This document shows positions 17,523-26,190 of a DNA stretch of 64,000 nt, piece by piece. How positions within the stretch are numbered: position 1 is the stretch's first letter; the number at the start of each line of letters is the position of its first letter. The position numbers were made by a program, and so were the translations under genes. The notes below the pieces were generated by a model. It had not been told where the DNA came from and did not search any database. It worked only from the letters and a program-made list of their open reading frames with translations. This DNA comes from Paraeggerthella hongkongensis (GTDB lineage Bacteria > Actinomycetota > Coriobacteriia > Coriobacteriales > Eggerthellaceae): contig NZ_PPTQ01000016.1 of the NCBI RefSeq assembly GCF_003340345.1, forward strand, positions 1-64,000. Reading direction: 5' to 3'.

Positions 17523-18850
17523 GAGCGGTAATCTCCGTTGATCGTAATGTAGTCGTGCGTGAAGTCGCACGTCCAAACCGTAGTTTCCGAATTTCCTGCG
17601 CCGAGGTCTACGTCGATGACGATCTCGGCCTCCTCGAACCGGCGCAAAGCCTCGTCCTCATCGAACGCGACGGTCAAGCCGCCCCGGCACACAGGCATGC
17701 CCATGATGTCGATTGCAGCGTCTTCCTGGCGAAACGCGGCGCCGCTTTTCCCGATGGCCGCCGCAATGCGGCCCCAGTTGGCGTCGTGACCGAACACGGC
17801 CGTCTTGACCAGCGGCGAATTGGCCACGGCGCGGGCCGCCGCGTCAGCATCTTGGTCGGTCGCAGCACCGGACACGTTAACCGTGACCAGACGCGTTGCC
17901 CCTTCGCCGTCTGCAGCCATCGCGCGAGCAAGGTTTTGGCAAACCGCATGAAGCGCCTGCTCGAAGCGCACGAACGCCAAGCCGGACGGATCGAACGACG
18001 GCGCGCCCTGCGGTGCAGCCTCGCCGCTTGCGAACAGGAAGCACGAATCGTTCGTCGACGTGTCGGAATCGACCGTCACCTTGTTGAAGCTGACGTCGAC
18101 CGCGCCAACGAGCGCGTCATGGAGCGCATTGGACGCGATGGGCGCATCCGTCGTGATGACGGCGATCATCGTTGCCATGTTCGGCATGATCATGCCGGAG
18201 CCCTTCGCCATGCCGCCCACCGTGAACGTGCAGCCGTCGTAGCCAACGCCGTCGCCCGAAAACGTGACGGCAGCTTCCTTAGGCCGCGTGTCGGTCGTCA
18301 TGATGGCGCGAGCCGCCTGGGCGCCGCCTTCTGCTGAAAGCTGGCCGACCGCCTGGGACAAGCCGGTCCCGAACGGAGCCAGGGGCAGGTGCACGCCGAT
18401 GACGCCAGTGGAGGCCACCAGCACCTCGTCAGCAGGGCAACCCACGGCGTCGCCGGCAAGGCGAGCCGTCTCTTCCGCAGCTTCAAGACCGATAGCGCCC
18501 GTTGCCGCGTTCGCATTTCCCGAGTTCACCACCACCGCGCGCGCCGTGCCGTAGCCCACGCCGTCGAGGTGTCGGCGCGATACCGTGACCGGAGCCGAGC
18601 AGAACACGTTTTTCGTGAATGCGGCGGCGCAGGCGCACGGCTGGTCGGCAGCGACCAGTGCAAGGTCCAAGCGACCGACCTCCTTGCGGAAGCCCGCATG
18701 CACGCCGGCTGCTCGAAATCCGCGCGCGGACGTCACGCCGCCGCCCTCGACCGGCGGAGGCACCGTCGCGCCGAATGGCGCGGAAACCGGGCGCAAAGGC
18801 GCCACGGAATCGCCCGTGGCCGATGTCGGCGAATTGGTCTGGTGCGTCAT
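17519..18850 (-). CDS. argJ: Bifunctional ornithine acetyltransferase / N-acetylglutamate synthase
   Basis: Moves the acetyl group from acetylornithine back to glutamate, making the pathway cyclic. 443 residues. The self-cleavage site is ASTGVIG, with the Thr that becomes the nucleophile of the beta chain. SGNANAATG and GMAKGSGMIMPNMATM are also typical. Two starts are possible: a GTG at 18886 overlapping the argC stop, and an ATG at 18850 with AGAGG seven bases upstream; the latter was taken. The first 35 residues are low-complexity and unlike the family. No argA or argE was seen nearby, in keeping with an argJ-based cycle. Confidence 0.94.
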   Translation of the reverse strand: MTHQTNSPTSATGDSVAPLRPVSAPFGATVPPPVEGGGVTSARGFRAAGVHAGFRKEVGRLDLALVAADQPCACAAAFTKNVFCSAPVTVSRRHLDGVGYGTARAVVVNSGNANAATGAIGLEAAEETARLAGDAVGCPADEVLVASTGVIGVHLPLAPFGTGLSQAVGQLSAEGGAQAARAIMTTDTRPKEAAVTFSGDGVGYDGCTFTVGGMAKGSGMIMPNMATMIAVITTDAPIASNALHDALVGAVDVSFNKVTVDSDTSTNDSCFLFASGEAAPQGAPSFDPSGLAFVRFEQALHAVCQNLARAMAADGEGATRLVTVNVSGAATDQDADAAARAVANSPLVKTAVFGHDANWGRIAAAIGKSGAAFRQEDAAIDIMGMPVCRGGLTVAFDEDEALRRFEEAEIVIDVDLGAGNSETTVWTCDFTHDYITINGDYRS

Positions 18851-18882
18851 AACAGCCTCTTTCTCGTGAGGGTCGACGGGAA

Positions 18883-19947
18883 TCACACCGGAACGGCAAT
18901 CGGTTCAAGACCGCAGGTCTGGGGTATTCCCCATACCGCGTTCGCGCACTGCACGGCCTGCCCAGCCGCGCCTTTCGCCAGGTTGTCGATAGCGCATACC
19001 GCAATGAGCATACGCGCGCGCTCATTGACGGCAAGCCCGATATGGGCATAGTTCGTGCCCGCGACCGACGATGTCTTGGGCATCAAGCCGGCGTCAAGCA
19101 CCTGCACGAACGGGGCATCGCGGTAAAACACGCGGTAACGATCGAGGACGGCGGCTGCATCGTCGGCGACATCGGCAGCAAGCGGAATGTTGACGGTCGA
19201 AAGCAGTCCCCGGTTGAGTGGCGCAAGGTGCGGCGTGAACACGAGCCGCCCGTCCATGCCAAGGATCTGCTCGATCTCGGGCGTGTGGCGATGCGTGGCG
19301 ACGCCGTACGCCTCCAGGTTCTCGTCCGCAAAGCAGAAGTGCGTACGGGCGGAAGCCTTCTTGCCAGCGCCGGTCACGCCCGAAATAGCATCAACCACCA
19401 CCGGCGCGCCATCGGCGGCAAGCCCTGCGCGCACCGCAGGCGCAGCCGCAAGCGACGTGGCCGTAGGATAGCAGCCCGCGCACGCGACCAGCACGCCCTT
19501 GCCTTCCGCCCGGTCGACAGCCGCACGGGCAAGATCGTCGGGGAACAGCTCAGGCAGGCCGAAAGCAGCCCGCGCAAGCAAGTCGGTCTGCGTATGGGGC
19601 GTTGCATACCACTGCTCGTAAACCGCAGGATCCTTCAAACGGAAATCAGCCGAAAGATCGACCACCGTCGCCCCGCGCTCGACAAGGCGCGGCGCCATGG
19701 CCATGGCCGCAGTGTGCGGCACGGCAAGAAATACGAGGTCGCATGCGTCGAGCGCAGGATCATCGTGCGTGGAGAACGCAAGATCGGTAGCTCCAGTGAA
19801 CCCGGGATACTCGGAAGCGACGGACGAGCCGGCCAATTCGTTGGACGTGACCACGCGCAGTTCGAACTCGGGGTGACGTAAAATGAGCCTCGTCAGCTCA
19901 ATGCCTGCGAATCCGGCCGCTCCAACGATTCCCGTTGCGATCGCCAT
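18883..19947 (-). CDS. argC: N-acetyl-gamma-glutamyl-phosphate reductase
   Basis: NADPH-dependent reduction of N-acetylglutamyl phosphate, 354 residues. Rossmann loop GIVGAAGFAGIELTRL at about 6-21, catalytic Cys in VACAGCYPTATSLA, and HRHTPEIEQILG toward the C-terminus. The ATG of MAIATGIVG has GGAGGGG upstream; the longer upstream frame is not conserved-looking. First gene of argCJBD. Its leader contains the palindrome at 20005-20028. Confidence 0.96.
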   Translation of the reverse strand: MAIATGIVGAAGFAGIELTRLILRHPEFELRVVTSNELAGSSVASEYPGFTGATDLAFSTHDDPALDACDLVFLAVPHTAAMAMAPRLVERGATVVDLSADFRLKDPAVYEQWYATPHTQTDLLARAAFGLPELFPDDLARAAVDRAEGKGVLVACAGCYPTATSLAAAPAVRAGLAADGAPVVVDAISGVTGAGKKASARTHFCFADENLEAYGVATHRHTPEIEQILGMDGRLVFTPHLAPLNRGLLSTVNIPLAADVADDAAAVLDRYRVFYRDAPFVQVLDAGLMPKTSSVAGTNYAHIGLAVNERARMLIAVCAIDNLAKGAAGQAVQCANAVWGIPQTCGLEPIAVPV

Positions 19948-20004
19948 GTCGATCCCCTCCGTCTTCCGTATGCCCGCACCGCAGGCTCGACGTTTCGGCT
20001 CGCT

Positions 20005-20028
20005 TGTTTTGTGCGGTTGCACAAAACA
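20005..20028. promoter_or_regulatory. Palindrome in the argC leader (copy 1 of a shared motif)
   Basis: TGTTTTGTGC and GCACAAAACA flank a GGTT centre, a perfect 10-bp dyad about 60 bases ahead of the argC ATG. The core TTTTGTGC-N4-GCACAAAA recurs at 24913-24944. T-rich outer arms before and A-rich after are the reverse of a terminator, so an operator or dispersed repeat is more likely. Confidence 0.5.
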
Positions 20029-20105
20029 GAAGCGATTCAATACCGGAGACCATCCTAAAAAAGATCTGGCCGTTTGACAAGCATGGAAATGAAAAGGATA
20101 CACGA

Positions 20106-20148
20106 GTAGCAGAGCAGCTGCTCGAAAACACTCCAGCTGCCCTGCTAC
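20106..20148 (-). terminator. Hairpin at the end of the sugar dehydratase gene
   Basis: GTAGCAGAGCAGCTG at 20106-20120 pairs with 20134-20148 with one mismatch. The right arm includes the stop codon of the minus-strand gene. There is no clean T-tract, though CCTTTT lies about 12 bases further on, so termination is likely but not certain. Confidence 0.5.
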
Positions 20149-21989
20149 TTATTCGGCGTGTGGCGGTACGTGGGCACGGCGCTTTCCAGAATGGCCACCG
20201 CTTCTTCATCGCTTTTGCCCAAAGCAACCTTCAGCTCATCGAGCTTCGCCGCCACCTCGTTGTAGCTGATGTCCTGACCGGTAGAGATCATGATGGATTG
20301 GTTGTCGGTGGGAAGCGTGCTCTCTTCGTCCATCAACAGCTCTTCGTACATCTTCTCGCCTTCGCGCAGGCCCGTGAACACGATTTTGACGTCCACGTCG
20401 GGCGTGAGCCCCTGCAGCTGAATAAGGCCCTTCGCCAAGTCGACGATCTTGACCGGCTCCCCCATGTCAAGAATGAAGATCTCGCCGCCATGGGCCATGC
20501 CGCCAGCCTGGATGACCAGACGCGAGGCTTCCGGAATGGTCATGAAGAACCGCTCGATTTCAGGATGCGTGACCGTAACCGGCCCGCCCGCGGCTATCTG
20601 GCGCTGGAACACCGGGATGACGCTGCCGTTGCTGCCAAGGACGTTACCGAAACGAACTGCCGAGAAGATGGTCTTCGACGTGCGTGCGTAATACTGGACC
20701 ACCATTTCGCCCATGCGCTTGGTGGCTCCCATGACGCTGGTGGGGTTCACCGCCTTGTCGGTGGAGATGAAGATGAAGCGGGCGGCGCCGTAGGCATCGG
20801 CTGCGCGCACGGTGTTGAGCGTTCCGAACACGTTGTTGCGCAAAGCCTCGCGCGGGCACGACTCCATCAAGGGAACGTGCTTGTGGGCGGCCGCATGAAA
20901 CACCGCGGCAGGGCGGTACTTCGAGAACACCTCGTCGATGCGCGTTTCTTCGCATACGCTTCCGATTTCGATAACCACTTCGATGTCGTCGTACTCGGAC
21001 AGCAGCTCGTTGCGCAGCATGTACGCATCGTTTTCGTAAATGTCGAAGATGACGATGCGCGCAGGAGCCACCTTGCACAGCTGACGGCACAGCTCGCTGC
21101 CGATGGAACCGCCACCGCCCGTGACAAGCACGGTCTCGCCCGCGATGTAGCCCGACACGGCTCGCGTGTTGAGCACGATCTCCTCGCGGCCGAGCAGGTC
21201 GGCCACATCGACGTCGCGCAAGGTGACGTCGCCGATCTCGTCAAGCGAAAGCTCGCGCACGTTCGGCAGCGTGCGCAGCTTGCAATCAGTTTTCGTACAT
21301 TCGCCGTAAATGCGCTTGCGCTCCTCGGGCGTCGACGACGGAATGGCCACGACGATCTGCCGGATGTCGTACTTGTCAACCAGCGCAACGATGTCGTCGG
21401 TAGTGCCCTCCACCTTCACGCCATGGATGCGGCTGCCTCGCTTGGAGCGGTCGTCGTCGGTGGCCACCAGCGGAATGCCGGGCATGAGCGGATCCATCGA
21501 GGCCATGCGGCCGATGGCCAGAGAGCCGGTCTCGCCTGCGCCCACCACGAGCGTCCGGGGGCGATCGCACGTGCGCTGCGCCGAGGCGAGTGCGCGGCCT
21601 TTCTGCCGCATGACGCGGAAGAGGAAGCGAATGCCCCCCATGAAGAATATGAGCAGAAAGCAGGCCACGAAGAACACGCGTATGGGAAGGCGCACGTCGA
21701 TGACCCAAAGAAACACGGCGCCGCCCAACGTGGAAAGCACCACGGCCAAGACGATCTGGATGGCCTCGTCAACGCTGGCATACTCCCATAAGTTGCTGTA
21801 GAGGCGGAACATTCCCAGCACAACGACGTTTATGATGGCCAAGATGCCCAGCATAAAGTAGATCTCGTTGTTGACGAAGACCTCGCCTTCCACATCGGTG
21901 AGAAGAGATGCCAGCCAATACGCGGCGTATGTTGTAACTATGTCGAGCAGTAGCAGTAGCGCTGTTCTTTTTGTGATACGAACGTCCAA
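20145..21989 (-). CDS. Membrane UDP-sugar 4,6-dehydratase (FlaA1/CapD/WbpM type)
   Basis: 614 residues. The first 120 form four membrane helices (for example YFMLGILAIINVVVLGMF). A Rossmann-like domain with VVGAGETGSLAIG follows. The catalytic SDR domain starts near TGGGGSIGSELCRQL (about 290) and contains SVMGATKRMGE, where Met stands in place of the usual catalytic Tyr; an S-M-K triad is known for WbpM-type dehydratases. The reaction is probably removal of water from UDP-GlcNAc or a related sugar for surface glycans. The start is TTG, with GAGG six bases upstream. No other glycan genes are adjacent. Confidence 0.9.
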   Translation of the reverse strand: MDVRITKRTALLLLLDIVTTYAAYWLASLLTDVEGEVFVNNEIYFMLGILAIINVVVLGMFRLYSNLWEYASVDEAIQIVLAVVLSTLGGAVFLWVIDVRLPIRVFFVACFLLIFFMGGIRFLFRVMRQKGRALASAQRTCDRPRTLVVGAGETGSLAIGRMASMDPLMPGIPLVATDDDRSKRGSRIHGVKVEGTTDDIVALVDKYDIRQIVVAIPSSTPEERKRIYGECTKTDCKLRTLPNVRELSLDEIGDVTLRDVDVADLLGREEIVLNTRAVSGYIAGETVLVTGGGGSIGSELCRQLCKVAPARIVIFDIYENDAYMLRNELLSEYDDIEVVIEIGSVCEETRIDEVFSKYRPAAVFHAAAHKHVPLMESCPREALRNNVFGTLNTVRAADAYGAARFIFISTDKAVNPTSVMGATKRMGEMVVQYYARTSKTIFSAVRFGNVLGSNGSVIPVFQRQIAAGGPVTVTHPEIERFFMTIPEASRLVIQAGGMAHGGEIFILDMGEPVKIVDLAKGLIQLQGLTPDVDVKIVFTGLREGEKMYEELLMDEESTLPTDNQSIMISTGQDISYNEVAAKLDELKVALGKSDEEAVAILESAVPTYRHTPNK

Positions 21990-22118
21990 ACCCAGCCTCG
22001 TCCCCGAATGGAAAAGCGAATGGATATCATTTTGCCGACAAGCTCGGCGACCAAAAGAGTATTGTATAGAAAATGCCGTACGATTTCATCGGTCATACGA
22101 TGTTCAGGAGTCTGCTAC

Positions 22119-23420
22119 ATGAATAAAACAGCCACACGCGACGGCGCGGCTTCCGCTTGCACGATGCAGCACCAGCCCGCGCGCGAACAAAACATTGAAG
22201 CGCTGACGGCTTTTTTCGAGAGCGGCATCAAGCCCGAGGGAAGCCGCGGCCAGCTGGGAATCGAGCTGGAGCACACCATCGTGCACGACGATATGAGCCC
22301 CGTTTCCTATAGCGGTCAACACGGAGTTGCCTGGCTGCTCGAGCAGCTTCGCGCTCAGTACCCCGAAGCAACCACCGACCCTGAAGGCGATCTGCTGGGC
22401 GTGGCCCGCCCGGGCGAAGCTGTCACCATCGAGCCTGCCGCCCAGGTGGAGCTTTCTGCGGGTCCCTTCTCCGATCTGGATAAAGCTCGCGAAACGTTCG
22501 ACAAGTTTGAGCGCTTGGTCGAAGAAATCCTAACGCCCGTGGGCGAGCGCATGCTCACCGAGGGGTACCACCCAACCGCAACGGCGCGCAGCTTGGAGCT
22601 CATTCCGAAACGGCGCTACCAGTTCATGAACCTGTACTTGAGCGAGAAGGACACGTGCGGTCCCTGCATGATGCGGGGCAGCGCCTCCACGCAAGTGTCC
22701 ATCGACTACACCAGCACGGCAGACTGCCTCCGCAAGCTGCGTCTAGCGTATGCGCTGGTCCCGATCCTGTCGCTTATCACCGACAACACGCCCGTGTTCG
22801 AAGGGAAGCCCCGCACGCACCAGTTGGTGCGCACCAAGATCTGGCAGCACATGGACAACGATCGATGCGGACTGGTGCCGGGCGTGCTGGACCCCGGGTT
22901 CGACCTTCGAAGCTACGCTGCCTACATCCTTGACGCTCCAGCCATCCTGGTTCCCTGCAAAAAGGAGCAGTGGTGCTATTCGGAGCGCACGTTCGGCGAC
23001 ATCTACGCCGACCGCATCATGACGAGCGCCGAAGTGGAGCACGCCGTGTCCATGTTCTTCAACGACGTGCGCCTGAAAACCTACATTGAGATCAGGCCCG
23101 CGGATGCCATGCCCATCCCCTACGTCATCGCGTACGCAAGCCTTATCAAGGGGCTGTTCTACTCCCCCGAAAGCCTTGATGCGCTCGACGAGTTGTTCGC
23201 ACGGGTGAACGCGAAGGACTACGAGGATGCGAAAAACGCACTCATGGCGCACGGATACGAGGCGACCGTGTACGGAAAGCCCGTCGCAAAGCTGTGCGAT
23301 CGCGTGATCGAGCTGGCCAAGCGCGGACTGGAAGCCGAAGACCGCCCCCACCTGGAACCGCTTGCCCGCCTGGTCGAGCAGCGCACGACGCTGGCAACGC
23401 TTGCGGAAAGATCCCGATGA
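22119..23420 (+). CDS. gshA: Glutamate-cysteine ligase (GCS2 family)
   Basis: Predicted to join glutamate and cysteine with ATP to form gamma-glutamylcysteine. 433 residues. Family blocks: GQLGIELEHTIVH (about 43-55), VTIEPAAQVELSAGPF, SASTQVSIDY and YIEIRPADAMP, which carry the metal and substrate ligands. The ATG at 22119 has CAGGAG eight bases upstream; the frame runs 37 codons further up but without family similarity. No gshB lies nearby, so the dipeptide itself may be the end product, or gshB is elsewhere. Its stop overlaps the start of an FKBP-like gene as ATGA. Confidence 0.88.
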   Translation: MNKTATRDGAASACTMQHQPAREQNIEALTAFFESGIKPEGSRGQLGIELEHTIVHDDMSPVSYSGQHGVAWLLEQLRAQYPEATTDPEGDLLGVARPGEAVTIEPAAQVELSAGPFSDLDKARETFDKFERLVEEILTPVGERMLTEGYHPTATARSLELIPKRRYQFMNLYLSEKDTCGPCMMRGSASTQVSIDYTSTADCLRKLRLAYALVPILSLITDNTPVFEGKPRTHQLVRTKIWQHMDNDRCGLVPGVLDPGFDLRSYAAYILDAPAILVPCKKEQWCYSERTFGDIYADRIMTSAEVEHAVSMFFNDVRLKTYIEIRPADAMPIPYVIAYASLIKGLFYSPESLDALDELFARVNAKDYEDAKNALMAHGYEATVYGKPVAKLCDRVIELAKRGLEAEDRPHLEPLARLVEQRTTLATLAERSR

Positions 23421-23926
23421 GCAACGAAGGGCGCCTGGTGAAGGTGGCGTACCGCGGGTTCTTCGACGATGGGTTCACGTTCATCGACCAAACCGAGCAG
23501 CCCATCGAATTCCCTTGCCTTGACGGGTGGATGCCGCCGGAGTTCATCGAAACGGTGCGCGACATGGCCGTTGGCGAAACGCGGCTTGCCCGCGCAGGGG
23601 CGGACGTCGCCTACGAAGATCGCCGAGACGATCGGGTCATGGAGATGCCGCTCGATCGGATTCCTTCAGACGCCCGTTTGGTCGTGGGAGAAATCGTCAG
23701 CCTGGAAGGTGTCGACGGACGCGTGTGCCCGGCTCGTTTGATCGAGTTGTCGAATACGCACGCCGTATTCGACTTCAACCACGATGCCGTGTGCAAAGCG
23801 CTGAATTTCGAGATAACCCTGCTTAAGGCGCACGACATGCCTCCAAGAGGACGCTTGCAAACTTGTGGCAACTTGGAGCAAGTTTGTCCTGCCGACGAGA
23901 ATGACGAAAACACTCAGGTAGACTGA
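23417..23926 (+). CDS. Divergent FKBP-like protein
   Basis: 169 residues, clearly a paralogue of the FKBP encoded just downstream: both begin MSNEG and share the FDDGF/LDDGS and NHDAVCKALNFEI/NHELAGKDLNFEI blocks. It departs from the active-site pattern of FKBP-type prolyl isomerases. VHYTG becomes VAYRG, the KFDSS patch becomes TFIDQ, and MIPGFD becomes MPPEFI. An extra 25-residue polar tail with two Cys is added. It may keep chaperone or partner-binding function without catalysis. Start overlaps the gshA stop, so it is translated from the gshA message. Confidence 0.8.
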   Translation: MSNEGRLVKVAYRGFFDDGFTFIDQTEQPIEFPCLDGWMPPEFIETVRDMAVGETRLARAGADVAYEDRRDDRVMEMPLDRIPSDARLVVGEIVSLEGVDGRVCPARLIELSNTHAVFDFNHDAVCKALNFEITLLKAHDMPPRGRLQTCGNLEQVCPADENDENTQVD

Positions 23927-23958
23927 GGATATTGATTTCTAGATGAAAAGGAGCTCTT

Positions 23959-24387
23959 ATGAGCAACGAAGGCAAGAAGGTCAAGGTCCACTACACGGGA
24001 ACGCTTGACGACGGCTCCAAGTTCGATTCTTCCGTGGATCGAGGCGAGCCCATCGAGTTCACGTGCATGGCCGGCCAGATGATCCCCGGCTTCGACACGG
24101 CCGTGAAGGACATGGCTCAGGGAGAGACGAAAACGGTCCATATCCCCGCAGCCGAGGCGTACGGCGAGCGCGACGACAGCATGATCCAGCAGGTTCCCAT
24201 CGATCAGATCCCGAACGGCAACGAGCTTCCCGTGGGACAGACCGTGTACATGATGGGCCCTGGCGGCCAGCCCTTCCCCGTGTTCGTCAAGTCTATCGAA
24301 GATGGCGTGGCAACGTTTGACATGAACCACGAACTAGCGGGCAAGGACCTCAACTTCGAGATCACGCTGGTTGAGGTTGCCGACTAA
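23959..24387 (+). CDS. FKBP-type peptidyl-prolyl isomerase (SlyD-like)
   Basis: 142 residues, the size of SlyD without its metal-binding tail. VHYTGTLDDGSKFDSS at about 10-25 and GQMIPGFDTAVKDM form the catalytic FKBP part. The insert-in-flap segment runs through about 70-120 (QQVPIDQIP to FDMNHELAGKDL). Prolyl isomerisation and chaperone activity are expected in the cytoplasm. AAAAGGAGCTC provides the ribosome site. It is the third gene of the gshA run and is followed by a good terminator. Confidence 0.92.
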   Translation: MSNEGKKVKVHYTGTLDDGSKFDSSVDRGEPIEFTCMAGQMIPGFDTAVKDMAQGETKTVHIPAAEAYGERDDSMIQQVPIDQIPNGNELPVGQTVYMMGPGGQPFPVFVKSIEDGVATFDMNHELAGKDLNFEITLVEVAD

Positions 24388-24410
24388 CGGTCGATGCTCC
24401 ATATCTTTTC

Positions 24411-24442
24411 AAAGAAGGCGCCCGCGGGCGTCTTCTTGTTTT
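24411..24442 (+). terminator. Rho-independent terminator after the FKBP gene
   Basis: AAGAAGGCGCCCGC folds back on GCGGGCGTCTTCTT and is followed by GTTTT. It lies about 25 bases past the stop and is the clearest terminator in this part. Confidence 0.88.
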
Positions 24443-24659
24443 AGCGTCGATTTCCTTGGCGGCGCGCTGGCGGCAACGCGCGGAGAGAAGCGCGCAAGGC
24501 ATCGTGCGAACCGCACGAAAAGGAACTGACGAAGCGCGGGCATGTTGCATGCCGCCCAAGCGAGCAATCCGAACCAGCAATACATCGAGGGCCACGTCGC
24601 TCTCAACGCAGCCCTCGATGCATCTGGTCGGGAAACCTTTGACCGTCTGGCGAAATGTT
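24443..24659. other. Non-coding stretch with a spaced inverted repeat
   Basis: No gene recognised. CATCGAGGGC at 24583-24592 is the exact complement of 24611-24620, leaving an 18-base loop. It lies past the small minus-strand ORF's stop and could end its transcript. Confidence 0.4.
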
Positions 24660-24830
24660 CTATTCAGATGGAATTGCGTCCCGCTCGATCAGATCGCACA
24701 AGCCGCTGCTCGCACGCTCTCCGTCCACGCCAAGCCTTTCAAGGCGCTTTGCCAACTTGAGGCAGTACGAAAGGTCTTCAAGCGGAAGCCCGGCCATAGC
24801 CGAAACGGCTGCTTCGTTCAATCCGTTCAT
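24660..24830 (-). CDS. Hypothetical 56-residue protein
   Basis: A short gene read directly from the minus strand. It begins MNGLNEAAVSAMAGLPLEDL and ends LCDLIERDAIPSE. The ATG has AGGAAGGAG seven bases upstream, a strong ribosome site, and codon use matches the neighbours. The predicted protein is helical and soluble with no signal peptide. No family was recognised; size and charge would suit a small regulator or adaptor, which is only a guess. It follows the PucR-type regulator on the same strand, with the 32-bp palindrome between them. Confidence 0.65.
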   Translation of the reverse strand: MNGLNEAAVSAMAGLPLEDLSYCLKLAKRLERLGVDGERASSGLCDLIERDAIPSE

Positions 24831-24912
24831 CTTGCTGGCTCCTTCCTGTTCGGTACGTCCAGCATAGACGACAGGGCGCGCTAGACCGTTGTACGAGCAG
24901 CCAAAGCCGCAT

Positions 24913-24944
24913 GCAGGCTTTTGTGCAATTGCACAAAAGCCTGC
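24913..24944. promoter_or_regulatory. 32-bp perfect palindrome (copy 2 of the shared motif)
   Basis: A 16-bp arm starting GCAGGCTTTTGTGCAA is followed at once by its exact complement, with no loop. The core TTTTGTGCAATTGCACAAAA matches the argC-leader palindrome except at the two central-left bases. It sits between the PucR stop and the small ORF. The absence of a spacer favours protein binding or cruciform formation over termination. Confidence 0.6.
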
Positions 24945-24956
24945 ACATAAGCCAGC

Positions 24957-26102
24957 CTACACGAACACGAGCGACAGAAAGCGAGCCAGCTCTCGATCGG
25001 ATGAATCGGGCATTCCGAGCACCGCTTTGATCTTGCGCAAACGATACCGTACGGTGTTGGGGTGCTGGTAAAGAGCCTCTGCCGCGCTCCGAACATCGCC
25101 GAACGCCTCCGCAAACGCACGCGCCGTTGCCAGAAGATCGGTATCGTTGCACTGGTCATGCAGCTCCAGCTCGCGCATGTACAACGCGCTTGTGCGAGCG
25201 AACAACCTGTCAGCCCGCGCAGCCGCATGAAAAGCATCGACACCGAGGTCGGCCCATCGCACAACCGTCGATTCCGACCCCCGTGCGCGTTCAAGGGCGA
25301 ACCGCGCCTGGCGAACGGCCAGATCGCCCTCGCCCAGAGGGACCTCCTCGCTCACCCCGCAACGCACGGAGGACATCGCCTCGATGCGACCAATCAGATC
25401 GGGTTCGGAATGAGAGCGTCCGTCAATGGGAGGCCTGGAATACGACACGAACGCCAGCAAGCAATCGTGATAGCGACACGCATACGCCGTTTCAACGCTC
25501 CCCCAGTCTTTCCTGAACGATGCGAGCACCGAAGACAATGCGCTGAGCTCCGCATACAAAGAGCAGTCGTCGCCGCCCACCGGCTGCACCGCAAAGCACT
25601 GCAGCGTCGCCCCCGTTGCGCGCGCTATGTCGTACATTGAGGCGCGGACGTCAGCCGCCACCCGATCGGCCACAAGGCCATCGATAAGGCGGCTTTTGCT
25701 GGACTGCTCTTGATCGGTTCGAATAAGGGAGAGAACCGACGACAATATCTGCTCGTAGTATCGGCCTTCGTAGAACAGGATAGGAATGCCCCGCCGTTCG
25801 CTCAGCTCGATAACGCGCGGACCGATGGCGTTTTGAGCAGCGGGCTTGATGGCAAGGGCGGCCACGCCGCATTCCATGACGGAGACGATAGCGCGCTCCG
25901 CCAAGGCAGGATCGCGCCGCGCGAACCCGAGCGACGAAAGGATGAACTCGTTCGGGAAAAACTCTCTGTACCCGTTCGCAGGAGGTTCTTCGTCCAGAAT
26001 GCCCGCATTCACAACGGGACGACCGGCAAAGCCTTCGCAAGGAGCGGCTAGGCGCACGCTCTCGAACACAGGAAGGGCAAGCACGTCCCCTACGGTGATC
26101 AT
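24957..26102 (-). CDS. PucR/CdaR-type transcriptional regulator
   Basis: 381 residues. The N-terminal PucR domain begins MITVGDVLALPVFESVRLAA and runs to about 120. The C-terminus has a PucR helix-turn-helix, FGDVRSAAEALYQHPNTVRY then RLRKIKAVLG (about 335-365). Family members respond to purines, sugar acids, amino acids or other small catabolites and control the nearby pathway; the ligand here is unknown. The ATG has AGGGAGGG upstream. The nearest minus-strand genes downstream are only the 56-residue ORF, so the target operon is not obvious from context. Confidence 0.9.
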   Translation of the reverse strand: MITVGDVLALPVFESVRLAAPCEGFAGRPVVNAGILDEEPPANGYREFFPNEFILSSLGFARRDPALAERAIVSVMECGVAALAIKPAAQNAIGPRVIELSERRGIPILFYEGRYYEQILSSVLSLIRTDQEQSSKSRLIDGLVADRVAADVRASMYDIARATGATLQCFAVQPVGGDDCSLYAELSALSSVLASFRKDWGSVETAYACRYHDCLLAFVSYSRPPIDGRSHSEPDLIGRIEAMSSVRCGVSEEVPLGEGDLAVRQARFALERARGSESTVVRWADLGVDAFHAAARADRLFARTSALYMRELELHDQCNDTDLLATARAFAEAFGDVRSAAEALYQHPNTVRYRLRKIKAVLGMPDSSDRELARFLSLVFV

Positions 26103-26190
26103 GGCGGCCCTCCCTTCCCTGTTCATCCGCATCGTCTTCCAACTGATCGCCATCATACGATGACGCTTGACACGTGTCCAGCGAGCCCTA

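Noticed and set aside
24456-24884. Plus-strand 142-codon frame after the FKBP terminator
   Set aside because: No ribosome site, atypical composition, and it overlaps the better-supported small minus-strand ORF.
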